Below are positions 1-7,687 of a DNA stretch of 64,000 bases, in pieces. Below the pieces are notes generated by a model, which ran no database searches, was not told the DNA's origin, and was given only the letters and a program-made list of their open reading frames with translations. How positions within the stretch are numbered: position 1 is the first letter of the stretch; each line of letters opens with the position of its first letter. Location of the stretch: contig JAPKBH010000001.1 of assembly GCA_028823445.1 (NCBI GenBank), positions 62,001-126,000 on the forward strand. Reading direction: 5' to 3'. Position numbers and translations under genes: made by a program. This DNA comes from Acidimicrobiales bacterium (GTDB lineage: Bacteria > Actinomycetota > Acidimicrobiia > Acidimicrobiales > MedAcidi-G1).

Positions 1-817
1 GCAAAGAGAAGCCCAGCGAGCGAAGAGGCTCAACGAGTTCACGGTTTATCAAATCGGCCAATACAGGTTGATCGGGGGCAACGACCATCACTTCAGCCTC
101 ACCCGAAGGATCCCATTGGGCCACGGTGAGTGCTGTTTCGTGGAGAAGGTCTTCGTCGAGCGGTGCGTCGCTCAGCAAAATCCCGGTTGCGGGGGCGCTT
201 CCTCGTGCGGCAATGACCACGGTATCTAAAAGAAGTTCAGCACAGCGGGTGCCGGCGTTTTGAAATCCGAAAGCATCAATAACCACAACAGGCGAAAAAC
301 GTGATGTATCTAAACAAGCAGCATCTTGGAGTTCATGGAGCGAGGGAGAGGGCTGGGCTAACACCGACACCTCAATGACTTCTAAGCGCAAGGGCCGACC
401 AGAGACACCTCCGCAACGATTGAGCGCATCAACAAAAGGCGAAAGAGAAGCAGAAGGAGTTGCAGAGAAACCGAAATCTTTAAGAGCGTCTTGTTCGGGC
501 TGAAGAACCACCAGCGTCCACGGTTCATCGTTTATTTGCTCAAGGGCCTGTTTGGGTTGACAAAAATGCTGAAGAGAGCGAAACGGTTGCTCCCGATCAA
601 TAGTTGATTCAAACGAAAAAACCGGAGGCAACCCGATCTGGCTCGATGGCGGCCGGGAAGGAAGAGTGATGGGTGCAAGAGTGTTTGACGTTGAATCGGT
701 CGTTGTTGAAACCAACGAAGGCGGAGAAGTCCGAGGTTCAGGAAAAGAACAAGCCACCGCAAATAAAAATACAAGACAACTAAATGACGCAGAGAAAAAC
801 AATGAACGAGAAGCCAC
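1..817 (-). CDS. Secreted lipoprotein, 5' part only (runs off the left edge)
   Basis: A GTG-started reading frame stays open for 272 codons from 817 down to the window edge, so the C-terminus is missing. The N-terminus is a typical lipoprotein signal peptide: a hydrophobic run followed by the lipobox LFAVAC, with Cys near residue 25, then a long Ser/Thr/Pro-rich linker. The later part (ALEQINDEPWTLVVL, PVVVIDAFGFQNAG, a Cys-containing CAELL) has the alternating strand-helix look of a periplasmic-binding-protein fold, but I cannot name a family. The start is chosen because it places the signal peptide at the very N-terminus; a shorter ATG frame in another phase is a shadow. It is divergent from the membrane protein gene at 899. 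Confidence 0.72.
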   Translation of the reverse strand, partial: MASRSLFFSASFSCLVFLFAVACSFPEPRTSPPSLVSTTTDSTSNTLAPITLPSRPPSSQIGLPPVFSFESTIDREQPFRSLQHFCQPKQALEQINDEPWTLVVLQPEQDALKDFGFSATPSASLSPFVDALNRCGGVSGRPLRLEVIEVSVLAQPSPSLHELQDAACLDTSRFSPVVVIDAFGFQNAGTRCAELLLDTVVIAARGSAPATGILLSDAPLDEDLLHETALTVAQWDPSGEAEVMVVAPDQPVLADLINRELVEPLRSLGFSL

Positions 818-885
818 TTAAAGAGCGTAGAGGCTTCTGAAGGTCAGGTGGGGGCGCTATGCCTGTTTCCGGTCATGCCAGTGTC

Positions 886-891
886 TAACCT
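886..891 (+). promoter_or_regulatory. Leaderless-type -10 box for the gene at 899
   Basis: TAACCT, then 7 nt, then GTG at 899. This spacing would put the transcription start on the start codon. It favours the GTG at 899 over the upstream in-frame GTG at 848. Confidence 0.5.
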
Positions 892-898
892 CCCTAGG

Positions 899-2134
899 GT
901 GAGCGACGAGAAACCAACGGTTGACCCCGATGAAACGGAAGACAACTTAGAAAAATCTTCTTCGGGAACCGTGGTCCCCGAAGAACATCGGCGTCGGCGG
1001 GTCACTTTTTTTCAACGTTCAGGAACCGAAGGAAACCCCCTAGAAGGGTTACAGGTCGAAGCGGGAGGGCGGTGGAGCGAAGCAGAAGCAGACCGAAAGA
1101 TTCGAGAGTTTCTGATTCGTCTGGCCGGCGATCGAAAGTTAATTCACCATGCCGACCCCGTGGAGTTGGCACGAGACAACGACTTGCTTTTACTTTTCGG
1201 ACCAGAACAAGAAGAAACCTTTGCTGCTTTAGCAGTGCGCTTTCCCGACGAAACATTGGCTACTTGGACGCTGTTACTAAGTGGGGGAGACAGCGCTGAG
1301 TCTTTCGGGCCACGTTCGCGGGCTGAACGCCGTGACGAGGCGGCCATAAGTAAGTCAATCAAAGTAGCGTTCCGTCGCCGAGTTCTTGGCATGGCGGCCA
1401 CGGTCGTTCTCTTAATAACCGGTGGCTTATTTGTGCGCACCTTGTTCGAAGAGGGCATAGTGGACCGCTCAGAACAAGCTTTGTGGCTAACCGGTAGCGG
1501 CAGTAGCCCAGATGACCAGGATGGCCAGGAAGAACTTGCCCTTGGTTTGCCGATTGCTCTTCCTGAGTTAGTTGCTTCGCTTAACACCGTGGTCGCCGTG
1601 GTGGCCGGTGAAGGTTCAGTCGAAGAACGGGTACGCACCGAGGTGCCGGAGGGGTTGCTCTCGCATGCCCCTGGGGAAATTTCTGCCACTATTTTTCGTC
1701 ACCGAGGAGGCCAGGTTGCTTTGGTGGGCCCTTCGGGATGGATGGATGAAGCCTGCGTAAGAGTTTCGGTAGTCGATAATCGCTTACGCCCCTTTGACGT
1801 GGTGACCTACGAGACGGCACCCGGAGTCTGCCCAGACAACTTGCCGGGCCGTTTGGCCACCGTTGCTTGCCAAGGTGACACTGTGCTCATTCTTTCTCTG
1901 GGCATTCCCCAAGGGGAAGTGTCGCTGGTTGAAGGCGGTACCAGTTGGCCAGAAGCGGTAAGGGTGGGGCTCGAAAGTCATCATGAAAATTGGGAAACTC
2001 TGGCTTTGCGAGGCACGATTTCTGTAGATACTGAACAAGGCGACGTGGTGGTTCCTTCTTACCACGGGGAAAAGGGCGACACCATTCTGGTTCGTTTGGG
2101 AGCAGGAGGCTTCGGAGAATGCTTGTTGTTGTAG
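899..2134 (+). CDS. Single-pass membrane protein of unknown function (411 aa)
   Basis: I do not recognise the family. The protein has a charged cytoplasmic N-terminal half (about 160 residues, rich in Arg and Glu), one membrane segment around residues 163-183 (VLGMAATVVLLITGGLFV), and an extracytoplasmic C-terminal domain of about 220 residues with several Cys (CVRVSVVDN, GVCPDN, ATVACQGD, GECLLL). A cytoplasmic head, one helix and an exported domain is the shape of anti-sigma or sensor proteins, but no zinc-finger or catalytic motif is visible, so this is only a shape argument. The frame is also open from a GTG at 848; the start at 899 is preferred because of the leaderless box. It is followed after 52 nt by a polytopic membrane protein on the same strand. 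Confidence 0.7.
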   Translation: MSDEKPTVDPDETEDNLEKSSSGTVVPEEHRRRRVTFFQRSGTEGNPLEGLQVEAGGRWSEAEADRKIREFLIRLAGDRKLIHHADPVELARDNDLLLLFGPEQEETFAALAVRFPDETLATWTLLLSGGDSAESFGPRSRAERRDEAAISKSIKVAFRRRVLGMAATVVLLITGGLFVRTLFEEGIVDRSEQALWLTGSGSSPDDQDGQEELALGLPIALPELVASLNTVVAVVAGEGSVEERVRTEVPEGLLSHAPGEISATIFRHRGGQVALVGPSGWMDEACVRVSVVDNRLRPFDVVTYETAPGVCPDNLPGRLATVACQGDTVLILSLGIPQGEVSLVEGGTSWPEAVRVGLESHHENWETLALRGTISVDTEQGDVVVPSYHGEKGDTILVRLGAGGFGECLLL

Positions 2135-2174
2135 CCCCGTGGCCTGTTTAACGGAGCAAGTTGAGAAATAGGGG

Positions 2175-2180
2175 TACGCT
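2175..2180 (+). promoter_or_regulatory. Leaderless-type -10 box for the gene at 2187
   Basis: TACGCT, then AGAGCC (6 nt), then GTG at 2187. No Shine-Dalgarno sequence precedes the start. Confidence 0.6.
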
Positions 2181-2186
2181 AGAGCC

Positions 2187-3746
2187 GTGGTAAACGCATC
2201 TCGAGATCGAGCAGTTCGCGCCATTGACTGGACCGGCGAACATGTGGTGACCCGGGTCCATACCGTGCGACGCCGGATGGACATGGCCATGCTGCGCGGC
2301 CAGGCCCGTTTGGAAAGCCCTCGAGTGGACCGCTACTTCCCGTGGTTTTTAGCTGCTTTAGCTTGGCTAGTTTTTTCTTTCTTGGCCTTAACCCGCCTGC
2401 ACGACCTTGGCCTCCCGCAAGACTTGGGGCACTACCTGCAAGCACTGCACCTCTTGGAAAATGGGATGGCCCCTCAAATCTCTGATTTTGGTATGAACCT
2501 TTTCGCGGTGCAGGCAGCTTTTATTTTTGTCCCAATAATTTGGTTGACCCGGTTGTTTCCTCCTGCCGAAACCATGCTGGTGCTGCAGGCCTTTGCTCTG
2601 GCTTTGGCGGTGGTGCCGCTCTGGAGAATTACCCGTCAACCCGGGAACCTACGCATCGGAGCGGCCGGGGCCCTCGTGGCGGCTTATTTTTTTCACCCAT
2701 CGGTACAAAACCTTAACTTGGCAGGTTTTCACCCAGAAGCCTTCGCTCTGCCGGCATTGTTAGCCGCTTATCTACAGGGGCAAAAAGAACGCTGGTGGGT
2801 GGTGTCGCTGCTGGCCTTTTTGGTGGTGGTGGCGCGCTCCGATCTTGGTCTCGCAGTCATGGCGCTGGGTCTTGTTTTTGTTGGCGAAGAACGCCGAAAC
2901 CCTGGTTGGTTTCTGGCGTCCTTTGGTCTGCTTTGGTTTCTCATCATGGGGTTTTTCATTCAGCCGCTTATGGGCTTGGGCGAGTACCCCCATCTGGTTG
3001 AGTTTGCGGCTTACGGCGACGGGGTTTTCGGGGTGATAGGCGGAATACTTGTCCACCCCTTGGTAGTGCTGGGCGATTTGTTTGAACGCTCCAGTTTTGA
3101 GAAAGTCATGCTTTTGGTGGCCCCGGTTCTTTTCTTACCCTTGGTAAGGATGCGCTATGTCGCTCCGGTTTTACCACTGTTGGCCTTTTTTCTCTTGGCC
3201 GATGTTTCTTCTGGTGGCCGTGGGAACCCCGAACAAGACGTGGCAATCCTTCCCTTTGTTTTTATTGCGGCGACCTATGCGTTGATGCGCATCGGCCAAC
3301 CCGGGGTGCGACGAGTTTTGGTGGATCGCCGGGTACTGGCAGTGCTGGCCCTCACCGCCACCATGTTTTTTGTGCGAGAAGCCGCATCGTCGCCTTATGA
3401 AGAACCTTGGAATTGGGGCGAACGCGATGCCGCTGACCTTGCCCGTTTTGAGGCCATCAACGAAATTGATGACTACGACCGGGTGTTGGCACACCCGGCG
3501 ATATTCAACTTGGTGGCCGAACGTGAAACAATTCGCTCCCTCCCGTTAAGAGACACTTCGGGCGGCCCGTATCTGCCATCGGAAGACATGGTTGCGGGTA
3601 TCGATGTCGTGGTTTTTGATGGGCAGGCGACCCGATGGCCGGTACCAGATAGAAAAGTATTCGGTGAGGCTTTGCGAGTTTTAGGCTTTGATGAAACTTT
3701 TACCGACGAAGGTATTCGAGTGTTCGTACGCCACTCTGAAAGCTAG
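2187..3746 (+). CDS. Polytopic membrane protein, DUF2079-like (519 aa)
   Basis: A long integral membrane protein with about ten hydrophobic segments between residues 50 and 400 and a soluble C-terminal tail of about 100 residues. The segment DLGHYLQALHLLENG after the first helix, followed by alternating helices and short polar loops, resembles the DUF2079 family of predicted membrane proteins, which share the GT-C-like topology of lipid-linked sugar transferases. A glycosyltransferase role is therefore possible but not shown. The start is the GTG placed 6 nt after a TAnnnT box. The stop codon overlaps that of the convergent HIT gene within one CTAG. Confidence 0.65.
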   Translation: MVNASRDRAVRAIDWTGEHVVTRVHTVRRRMDMAMLRGQARLESPRVDRYFPWFLAALAWLVFSFLALTRLHDLGLPQDLGHYLQALHLLENGMAPQISDFGMNLFAVQAAFIFVPIIWLTRLFPPAETMLVLQAFALALAVVPLWRITRQPGNLRIGAAGALVAAYFFHPSVQNLNLAGFHPEAFALPALLAAYLQGQKERWWVVSLLAFLVVVARSDLGLAVMALGLVFVGEERRNPGWFLASFGLLWFLIMGFFIQPLMGLGEYPHLVEFAAYGDGVFGVIGGILVHPLVVLGDLFERSSFEKVMLLVAPVLFLPLVRMRYVAPVLPLLAFFLLADVSSGGRGNPEQDVAILPFVFIAATYALMRIGQPGVRRVLVDRRVLAVLALTATMFFVREAASSPYEEPWNWGERDAADLARFEAINEIDDYDRVLAHPAIFNLVAERETIRSLPLRDTSGGPYLPSEDMVAGIDVVVFDGQATRWPVPDRKVFGEALRVLGFDETFTDEGIRVFVRHSES

Positions 3747-4135
3747 TTGAGCGCTTCTCGTAAGAGTTGCGCCACCTGATCAAGGTCGTCAGGGTCGCCC
3801 AATTGCGCCAGAGAAAAATCTAAATGAACCATAGAGTCCAACGGCACGCAGTGCAGGTGGGTGTGCGGTACTTCGAATCCGGCGATCATTAAACCAACCC
3901 GTCGCGGTGAAAAAAGAGTTTGTTGCGCTTGTGCCACTCGGTGAGCCACCGCCATTAGGTGACTAGCAGTGGACGGGAGCAGTTCTGTCCAGGGGTCAAC
4001 TTCTTTACGCGGAATAACCAACACATGCCCACGATTCAGTGGGCGTATATCTACCATGGCGACACAGAGGTCGTCCTCCCAAACCAGTCGACCCGGTATT
4101 TCGCCTTTCATGATGCGAGTAAATATTGAAGCCAT
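3743..4135 (-). CDS. HIT-family nucleotide-binding protein
   Basis: A 130-residue protein with the defining histidine triad H91-T-H93-L-H95 (HTHLHCVP), in which the middle His is the usual nucleophile in AMP transfer or hydrolysis. The N-terminal part (SIFTRIMKGEIPGRLVWEDD, then IRPLNRGHVLVIPRKE) is the standard HIT strand-loop-strand that holds the nucleotide. Family members hydrolyse dinucleoside polyphosphates or AMP conjugates in the cytoplasm; the natural substrate cannot be told from sequence. The start is supported by an AAGGATG ribosome site 4-5 nt upstream. The gene converges on the preceding membrane protein gene with a 4-bp stop overlap. Confidence 0.9.
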   Translation of the reverse strand: MASIFTRIMKGEIPGRLVWEDDLCVAMVDIRPLNRGHVLVIPRKEVDPWTELLPSTASHLMAVAHRVAQAQQTLFSPRRVGLMIAGFEVPHTHLHCVPLDSMVHLDFSLAQLGDPDDLDQVAQLLREALN

Positions 4136-4177
4136 GGTTCATCCTTGCTTTAGGGAGTTACGGATACAGATAAATCG

Positions 4178-4183
4178 TAGGCT
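4178..4183 (+). promoter_or_regulatory. Leaderless-type -10 box for the gene at 4190
   Basis: TAGGCT, then GTCAGC (6 nt), then GTG at 4190. It lies in the 54-bp gap shared with the divergent HIT gene. Confidence 0.6.
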
Positions 4184-4189
4184 GTCAGC

Positions 4190-4789
4190 GTGCCAGAGGA
4201 AACAACAACACCGCGAACTGGTTGGGCTGCTATTGCAACGATACCCAACTTGATTAGTTTGACTCGCTTGGCGTGCATCCCGTTGTTCGTTTGGATGCTT
4301 TTCGGTGGAAGTAACCGGACCGACGCTGCTTTGCTGCTGGGAGCTTTGGGGGCCACCGACTGGGTAGATGGTTGGTTTGCCCGCCGCTTCAATCAAGTTA
4401 CCGATTTGGGAAAAATATTGGACCCCACCGCTGATCGCTTGCTTCTCTTGGTGGCCGCTTTTTCGCTTATTATTGATGGGTCGGTGCCCTGGTGGTTTGC
4501 AGTTGCGGCCTTAATCAGAGAAGGCTTGGTGGGGCTAGGAGCGCTAGTTTTAGCGGCCCTGGGGGCACGGAGAATTGAAGTCACTTGGTGGGGAAAAACT
4601 GCGACGTTTTCTTTACTTTGGGCGTTCCCCTGTTTTTTGGCTGGCCAATCAACGGCCTTTGCCCATGAATGGTTTGCGGTAGCTGCTTGGATATTTGGTA
4701 TTCCGGGCTTGGTGATTGCCTGGTGGTCGGCGGCAGGTTACCTGCCGGAAGCCCAGCAAGCTTTGAGAGACGGCCGAGCCAACAAGTGA
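4190..4789 (+). CDS. pgsA: CDP-alcohol phosphatidyltransferase (PgsA-like)
   Basis: This integral membrane enzyme of 199 residues transfers a phosphatidyl group from CDP-diacylglycerol to an alcohol, probably glycerol-3-phosphate in phosphatidylglycerol or cardiolipin synthesis. The complete family signature is present: D57-x2-D60-G61-x2-A64-R65-x8-G74-x3-D78-x3-D82; its aspartates bind the metal and act in catalysis. About five to six hydrophobic helices surround it. In Mycobacterium tuberculosis the paralogue pgsA2 lies just upstream of gcvH-garA, and the same arrangement appears here, which supports the assignment. The exact acceptor alcohol is an inference. Confidence 0.88.
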   Translation: MPEETTTPRTGWAAIATIPNLISLTRLACIPLFVWMLFGGSNRTDAALLLGALGATDWVDGWFARRFNQVTDLGKILDPTADRLLLLVAAFSLIIDGSVPWWFAVAALIREGLVGLGALVLAALGARRIEVTWWGKTATFSLLWAFPCFLAGQSTAFAHEWFAVAAWIFGIPGLVIAWWSAAGYLPEAQQALRDGRANK

Positions 4790-4830
4790 GTTGGGTGGGG
4801 GAGAGCCCCACTTTACTCTGCTCTATCTTG

Positions 4831-4836
4831 TAGGTT
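4831..4836 (+). promoter_or_regulatory. Leaderless-type -10 box for gcvH
   Basis: TAGGTT, then CTTGGT (6 nt), then ATG at 4843. No ribosome-binding site is seen before gcvH. Confidence 0.6.
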
Positions 4837-4842
4837 CTTGGT

Positions 4843-5229
4843 ATGAACATTCCAGCAGAACTCAAGTATTCGTCGGATCATGAGTGGGTAGCGGTCGTTG
4901 ACGGTAAAACCCGAATCGGTATTACCGATTATGCCCAAGATGCCTTAGGCGATGTGGTCTATGTCGACCTTCCTCAAGTTGGAGATCACGTTGCGGCAGG
5001 TTCAGTTTTTGGCGAAGTCGAATCAACAAAATCGGTTTCAGAACTTTTTGCTCCGCTTTCTGGCACCGTGGTGGCCACCAACGATGCTTTGGAAGACACC
5101 CCTGAGTTGGTAAATAGTGATGCCTATGGCGAAGGGTGGATCTGCGAACTCGAAGGAACCGACCCCGTGGAGTATGAAGCGTTACTTGATGCTGAGGCCT
5201 ATCAAGAGTTGCTTGAGGGGCAAGGATAA
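4843..5229 (+). CDS. gcvH: Glycine cleavage system H protein
   Basis: This is the lipoyl carrier of the glycine cleavage complex. It shuttles the aminomethyl group from GcvP to GcvT and the reduced lipoate to lipoamide dehydrogenase in the cytoplasm. The 128-residue protein has the full hybrid-motif fold: YSSDHEWV near residue 9, GITDYAQDALGDVVYVDLP, then the lipoylation site E-S-T-K63-S-V-S. The C-terminus (YEALLDAEAYQELL) is normal for the family. It heads a run of same-strand genes: garA starts 3 nt after its stop. The partner genes gcvT and gcvP lie 3.3 and 10.7 kb downstream rather than adjacent. Confidence 0.96.
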   Translation: MNIPAELKYSSDHEWVAVVDGKTRIGITDYAQDALGDVVYVDLPQVGDHVAAGSVFGEVESTKSVSELFAPLSGTVVATNDALEDTPELVNSDAYGEGWICELEGTDPVEYEALLDAEAYQELLEGQG

Positions 5230-5232
5230 ACG

Positions 5233-5697
5233 ATGGCTACGGTCGTTTGTTCTGGTTGTGGTAACCAAGACGACCGATCGGCGCGTTTTTGCCCATCGTG
5301 TGGCCAACCCATGGCCGAATCTAGAGAAGAAAAAACAGACGTATTTGAACTCTCGGAAATGCTTCCTCATGAACAAGATCGGGCCAGATTCCCTCTAAAT
5401 TGCGGCCTTTTTGTTATTGAATCTGGCCCCAAGGCGGGCGCCCGCTATGGGTTGGAGGCAGAAGTCACCACGCTGGGGCGTCATGGAGATGCCGGGATTT
5501 TCCTTGATGATGTTTCGGTATCGCGTCAACACGCTGAGGTAAAACGAACCGGTGACCATTATGTGGTCGCCGACGCTGGCTCGTTGAACGGGACCTATGT
5601 AAACCGAGTTCGTATTGAGTCGGCGGAACTTCATGACGGAGATGAACTCCAGGTCGGGCGCTTTCGACTGGTTTTCTTTCACGGCACGGCGAACTAG
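5233..5697 (+). CDS. garA: GarA/OdhI-type FHA regulator with an N-terminal zinc ribbon
   Basis: In relatives GarA is a phosphorylation-controlled switch that binds 2-oxoglutarate dehydrogenase and glutamate dehydrogenase. The C-terminal FHA domain (residues about 57-150) keeps the phosphothreonine-binding set G82-R83, S97-R98-x-H100 and N119-G120-T121. Ahead of it is K34-T35-D-V-F, matching the T-x-V-F phosphoacceptor segment of GarA. Unlike the mycobacterial protein, this one begins with a C6-x2-C9...C20-x2-C23 zinc ribbon. It sits 3 nt after gcvH and 5 nt before a MerR gene, the same order as Rv1826-Rv1828. The GarA call rests on motif and synteny; that T35 is phosphorylated is inference, as no Ser/Thr kinase is encoded in this window. 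Confidence 0.85.
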   Translation: MATVVCSGCGNQDDRSARFCPSCGQPMAESREEKTDVFELSEMLPHEQDRARFPLNCGLFVIESGPKAGARYGLEAEVTTLGRHGDAGIFLDDVSVSRQHAEVKRTGDHYVVADAGSLNGTYVNRVRIESAELHDGDELQVGRFRLVFFHGTAN

Positions 5698-5702
5698 CAA
5701 CA

Positions 5703-6446
5703 ATGAGCGGTAATCAAGTAGCCAGCGGAGAAGCGGGCAAAGGTGCGGGAGCGCTTTCTATCGGTGAAGTATTGGCCGGGTTGGAAGAAGAGTTTCCTGA
5801 CATAACGGTTTCAAAAATCCGTTTTTTGGAAGCTCAAGGTCTACTTGACCCCGAACGGACACCTTCCGGCTACCGCCAGTTTTCCGGTGGGGATGTGGTG
5901 CGACTTCGTTGGATTTTACGCCAACAACGCGAACATTTTTTGCCACTTAAGATCATTCGTCAACTGCTTGATGAAGCGGGCGGCGAAATACCCGACGGCC
6001 CCGAAGAAGCAGACCCAGCGGATGTGGAGCCCTTTCGGGAGCGAGCACGCCACGGGCCTTTGGTGGGGTCGGTCAGCGTCAGTCGCGAAGAGTTGGCCCA
6101 GGCAGTGGGCGTTGACCCTTCGGTAGTGGAAGAGCTCGAACGCATGGGTTTAGTGGTCGGACACCAAGCAGGTTCAGCAACGGTATTTGATGATGATGCC
6201 CTTCTGGTAGCCAAACTTGCTTCACGGTTTCTGGGTTTAGGTTTTGATATACGGCACCTTCGCATGTATCTGGTGGCGGCCCAACGCGAAGCAGGGGTGT
6301 TCGAACAGGTGCTGCTTCCTCGACTACGCGACGACCAAAAAACCCAAGCCGCCGTACAAGGACAGCTTGATGAACTAACTGAAGCAGGCTCTCGGTTACG
6401 CGAGATTATGTTGCGCCGCTCCTTAGGGAAACTTGGTAGGCCATGA
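5703..6446 (+). CDS. MerR-family transcriptional regulator (Rv1828-like)
   Basis: A 247-residue regulator with a winged-helix MerR DNA-binding domain at residues about 18-90: SIGEVLAGL, then DITVSKIRFLEAQGLLDPERTP and SGYRQFSGGDVVRLRWILRQQ. This long variant, with a second region of helices (residues about 120-245) in place of a short metal-binding loop, is the form found next to garA in mycobacteria. No effector-binding Cys residues are visible. It overlaps the next gene by ATGA, so the two are probably translated together. Its targets cannot be read from this window. Confidence 0.88.
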   Translation: MSGNQVASGEAGKGAGALSIGEVLAGLEEEFPDITVSKIRFLEAQGLLDPERTPSGYRQFSGGDVVRLRWILRQQREHFLPLKIIRQLLDEAGGEIPDGPEEADPADVEPFRERARHGPLVGSVSVSREELAQAVGVDPSVVEELERMGLVVGHQAGSATVFDDDALLVAKLASRFLGLGFDIRHLRMYLVAAQREAGVFEQVLLPRLRDDQKTQAAVQGQLDELTEAGSRLREIMLRRSLGKLGRP

Positions 6447-7030
6447 CGGCAACAATGTTGCATAACCGGTCATCGCTGGCCAAACGAGCATTTGCGCTTG
6501 GGGAAGAACTAACCGAAGTGCTTGACGAAGGTGCATTGATTGTCGGGGTGCTGAAGGGATGCCTGCCGTTTATGGCCGACCTGGTGCGTTCTATCGATAT
6601 GCCAGTGGAGCTAGAATTTTTGGCCCTTAGTGGGTTTGCTCGCGATAGCGGGCGGGTGCGCCTTACTCGAGATATCGAAATGGACATAACAGGACGCCAA
6701 GTGGTTTTGGTGGAAGATCTTGTTGATACCGGGATGCGATTAGATTTTTTACTCCGCCATCTTAAAGATCGCAACCCCGGAGAAATACGTGTTTGCACCA
6801 TGTTTGACCGGGCGGAACGCCGAGTGTTGCCGGCTACCTTGCACCATGTGGGCTTTCCCTTGGACTCCTCGTTTGTGGTGGGGTATGGCCTGGATCACCT
6901 CGGACGGTTCCGTAATCTTCCTGACCTGGTCACGGTTCCCTTAAAAGATTTAGAAGCCAACCCTGACGAAATCTGTGCTGAGGTGTATGCCTTAAGTCAG
7001 CGACACGCAGCAGTTGAGGTAACGCCGTGA
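6443..7030 (+). CDS. hpt: Purine phosphoribosyltransferase, hypoxanthine type
   Basis: This type I phosphoribosyltransferase of 195 residues probably joins hypoxanthine or guanine to PRPP in purine salvage. The PRPP-binding signature is V88-LVEDLVDTGMRL, and the early LIVGVLKGCLPFMADLVRSI and DMPVELEFLALSGF match the HPRT family. Late residues (SSFVVGYGLDHLGRFRNLPDLVTV) match the base-binding end of HPRT. It is coupled at both ends: ATGA with the upstream MerR gene and GTGA with the downstream bfn gene. In mycobacteria no such gene stands between the MerR and bfn homologues, so it looks like a lineage-specific insertion in a conserved cluster. Confidence 0.85.
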   Translation: MTATMLHNRSSLAKRAFALGEELTEVLDEGALIVGVLKGCLPFMADLVRSIDMPVELEFLALSGFARDSGRVRLTRDIEMDITGRQVVLVEDLVDTGMRLDFLLRHLKDRNPGEIRVCTMFDRAERRVLPATLHHVGFPLDSSFVVGYGLDHLGRFRNLPDLVTVPLKDLEANPDEICAEVYALSQRHAAVEVTP

Positions 7031-7530
7031 TCAAAATGAAAATCATTAACGTGCAAGAAGTACTGCCCACTAACGCGCCGGTGGTTCTTTTGCGTGAAGA
7101 AGAAGGCGAACGTTTGCTTCCCATTTTTATTGGCCGCCCCGAAGCCACAGCTATTGGCCTGGCCCTCGCTGACCAACGGCCGCCCCGCCCCATGACCCAC
7201 GACTTGTTGGCATCTATGGTGGAGACCTTTGGTTGGCAAGTTGAACGAGTGGTGATTACCGACTTGCAAGAAAAAACCTTTTTCGCCGAAATCTATTTTC
7301 GCGGGCCGGTAGGCGTCGAAGTCGTGCAATGTCGGCCTTCCGATGCATTGGCTCTTGCAGTGCGTAGCAACGGCGAAATTTATGTTGAAGAAAAAGTCTT
7401 GGATCAAGCGGGGTACCTCTCCGAAGACGACGACGCCGGCCAATCGGAAGAAGAAGTCGAAGAGTTCCGGGCATTTCTTGACAACGTGAGCCCCGACGAT
7501 TTTGCCGGCGGAGACCCAGAACCCAGTTAA
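7027..7530 (+). CDS. bfn: Bifunctional nuclease family protein (DUF151)
   Basis: A 167-residue protein of the DUF151 family. Plant and thermophile members are reported as nucleases; the mycobacterial homologue is Rv1829. The core is intact: VVLLREEEGERLLPIFIGRPEATAI near residues 19-45, RPMTHDLLASMVETFGW at about 58-74, and QCRPSDALALAVRSNGEIYVEE at about 101-122. The C-terminal 40 residues are acidic and probably disordered. It starts with GTG overlapping the previous stop (GTGA) and is the last gene of the gcvH-garA run; a promoter for the next MerR gene follows. The molecular activity in this organism is not shown by sequence. Confidence 0.85.
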   Translation: MIKMKIINVQEVLPTNAPVVLLREEEGERLLPIFIGRPEATAIGLALADQRPPRPMTHDLLASMVETFGWQVERVVITDLQEKTFFAEIYFRGPVGVEVVQCRPSDALALAVRSNGEIYVEEKVLDQAGYLSEDDDAGQSEEEVEEFRAFLDNVSPDDFAGGDPEPS

Positions 7531-7575
7531 CCGGCCGCCTCGGCCAAGCCCAACAGCGGGGCAATGAGCAAAGAG

Positions 7576-7604
7576 TTGAACTTGGTGGCTGTATCGCGTA
7601 CCCT
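7576..7604 (+). promoter_or_regulatory. Sigma-70-type promoter for the merR gene at 7688
   Basis: TTGAAC (7576-7581), a 17-nt spacer, then TACCCT (7599-7604). The predicted start near 7611 gives a 77-nt leader ending in a GAGGG ribosome site, so this gene is not of the leaderless type. Confidence 0.55.
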
Positions 7605-7612
7605 GTTAGGAA

Positions 7613-7623
7613 GTCACAGTGAC
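7613..7623 (+). promoter_or_regulatory. Palindromic operator candidate over the merR transcription start
   Basis: GTCAC-A-GTGAC is a perfect 5-bp inverted repeat around one base, placed at the predicted transcription start of the downstream merR gene. Autoregulation by that protein is the simplest reading; it is inference. Confidence 0.4.
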
Positions 7624-7687
7624 GTAACTACGCCCCTGTGATCTGGGCCGCGCAAGCCAACCCAGCCACCAGCAAACGAGGGAAACC

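Noticed and set aside
848-898. Upstream in-frame GTG start for the membrane protein at 899
   Set aside because: Adds 17 residues with no conserved look, and the leaderless -10 box lies inside them; kept as a possibility only.
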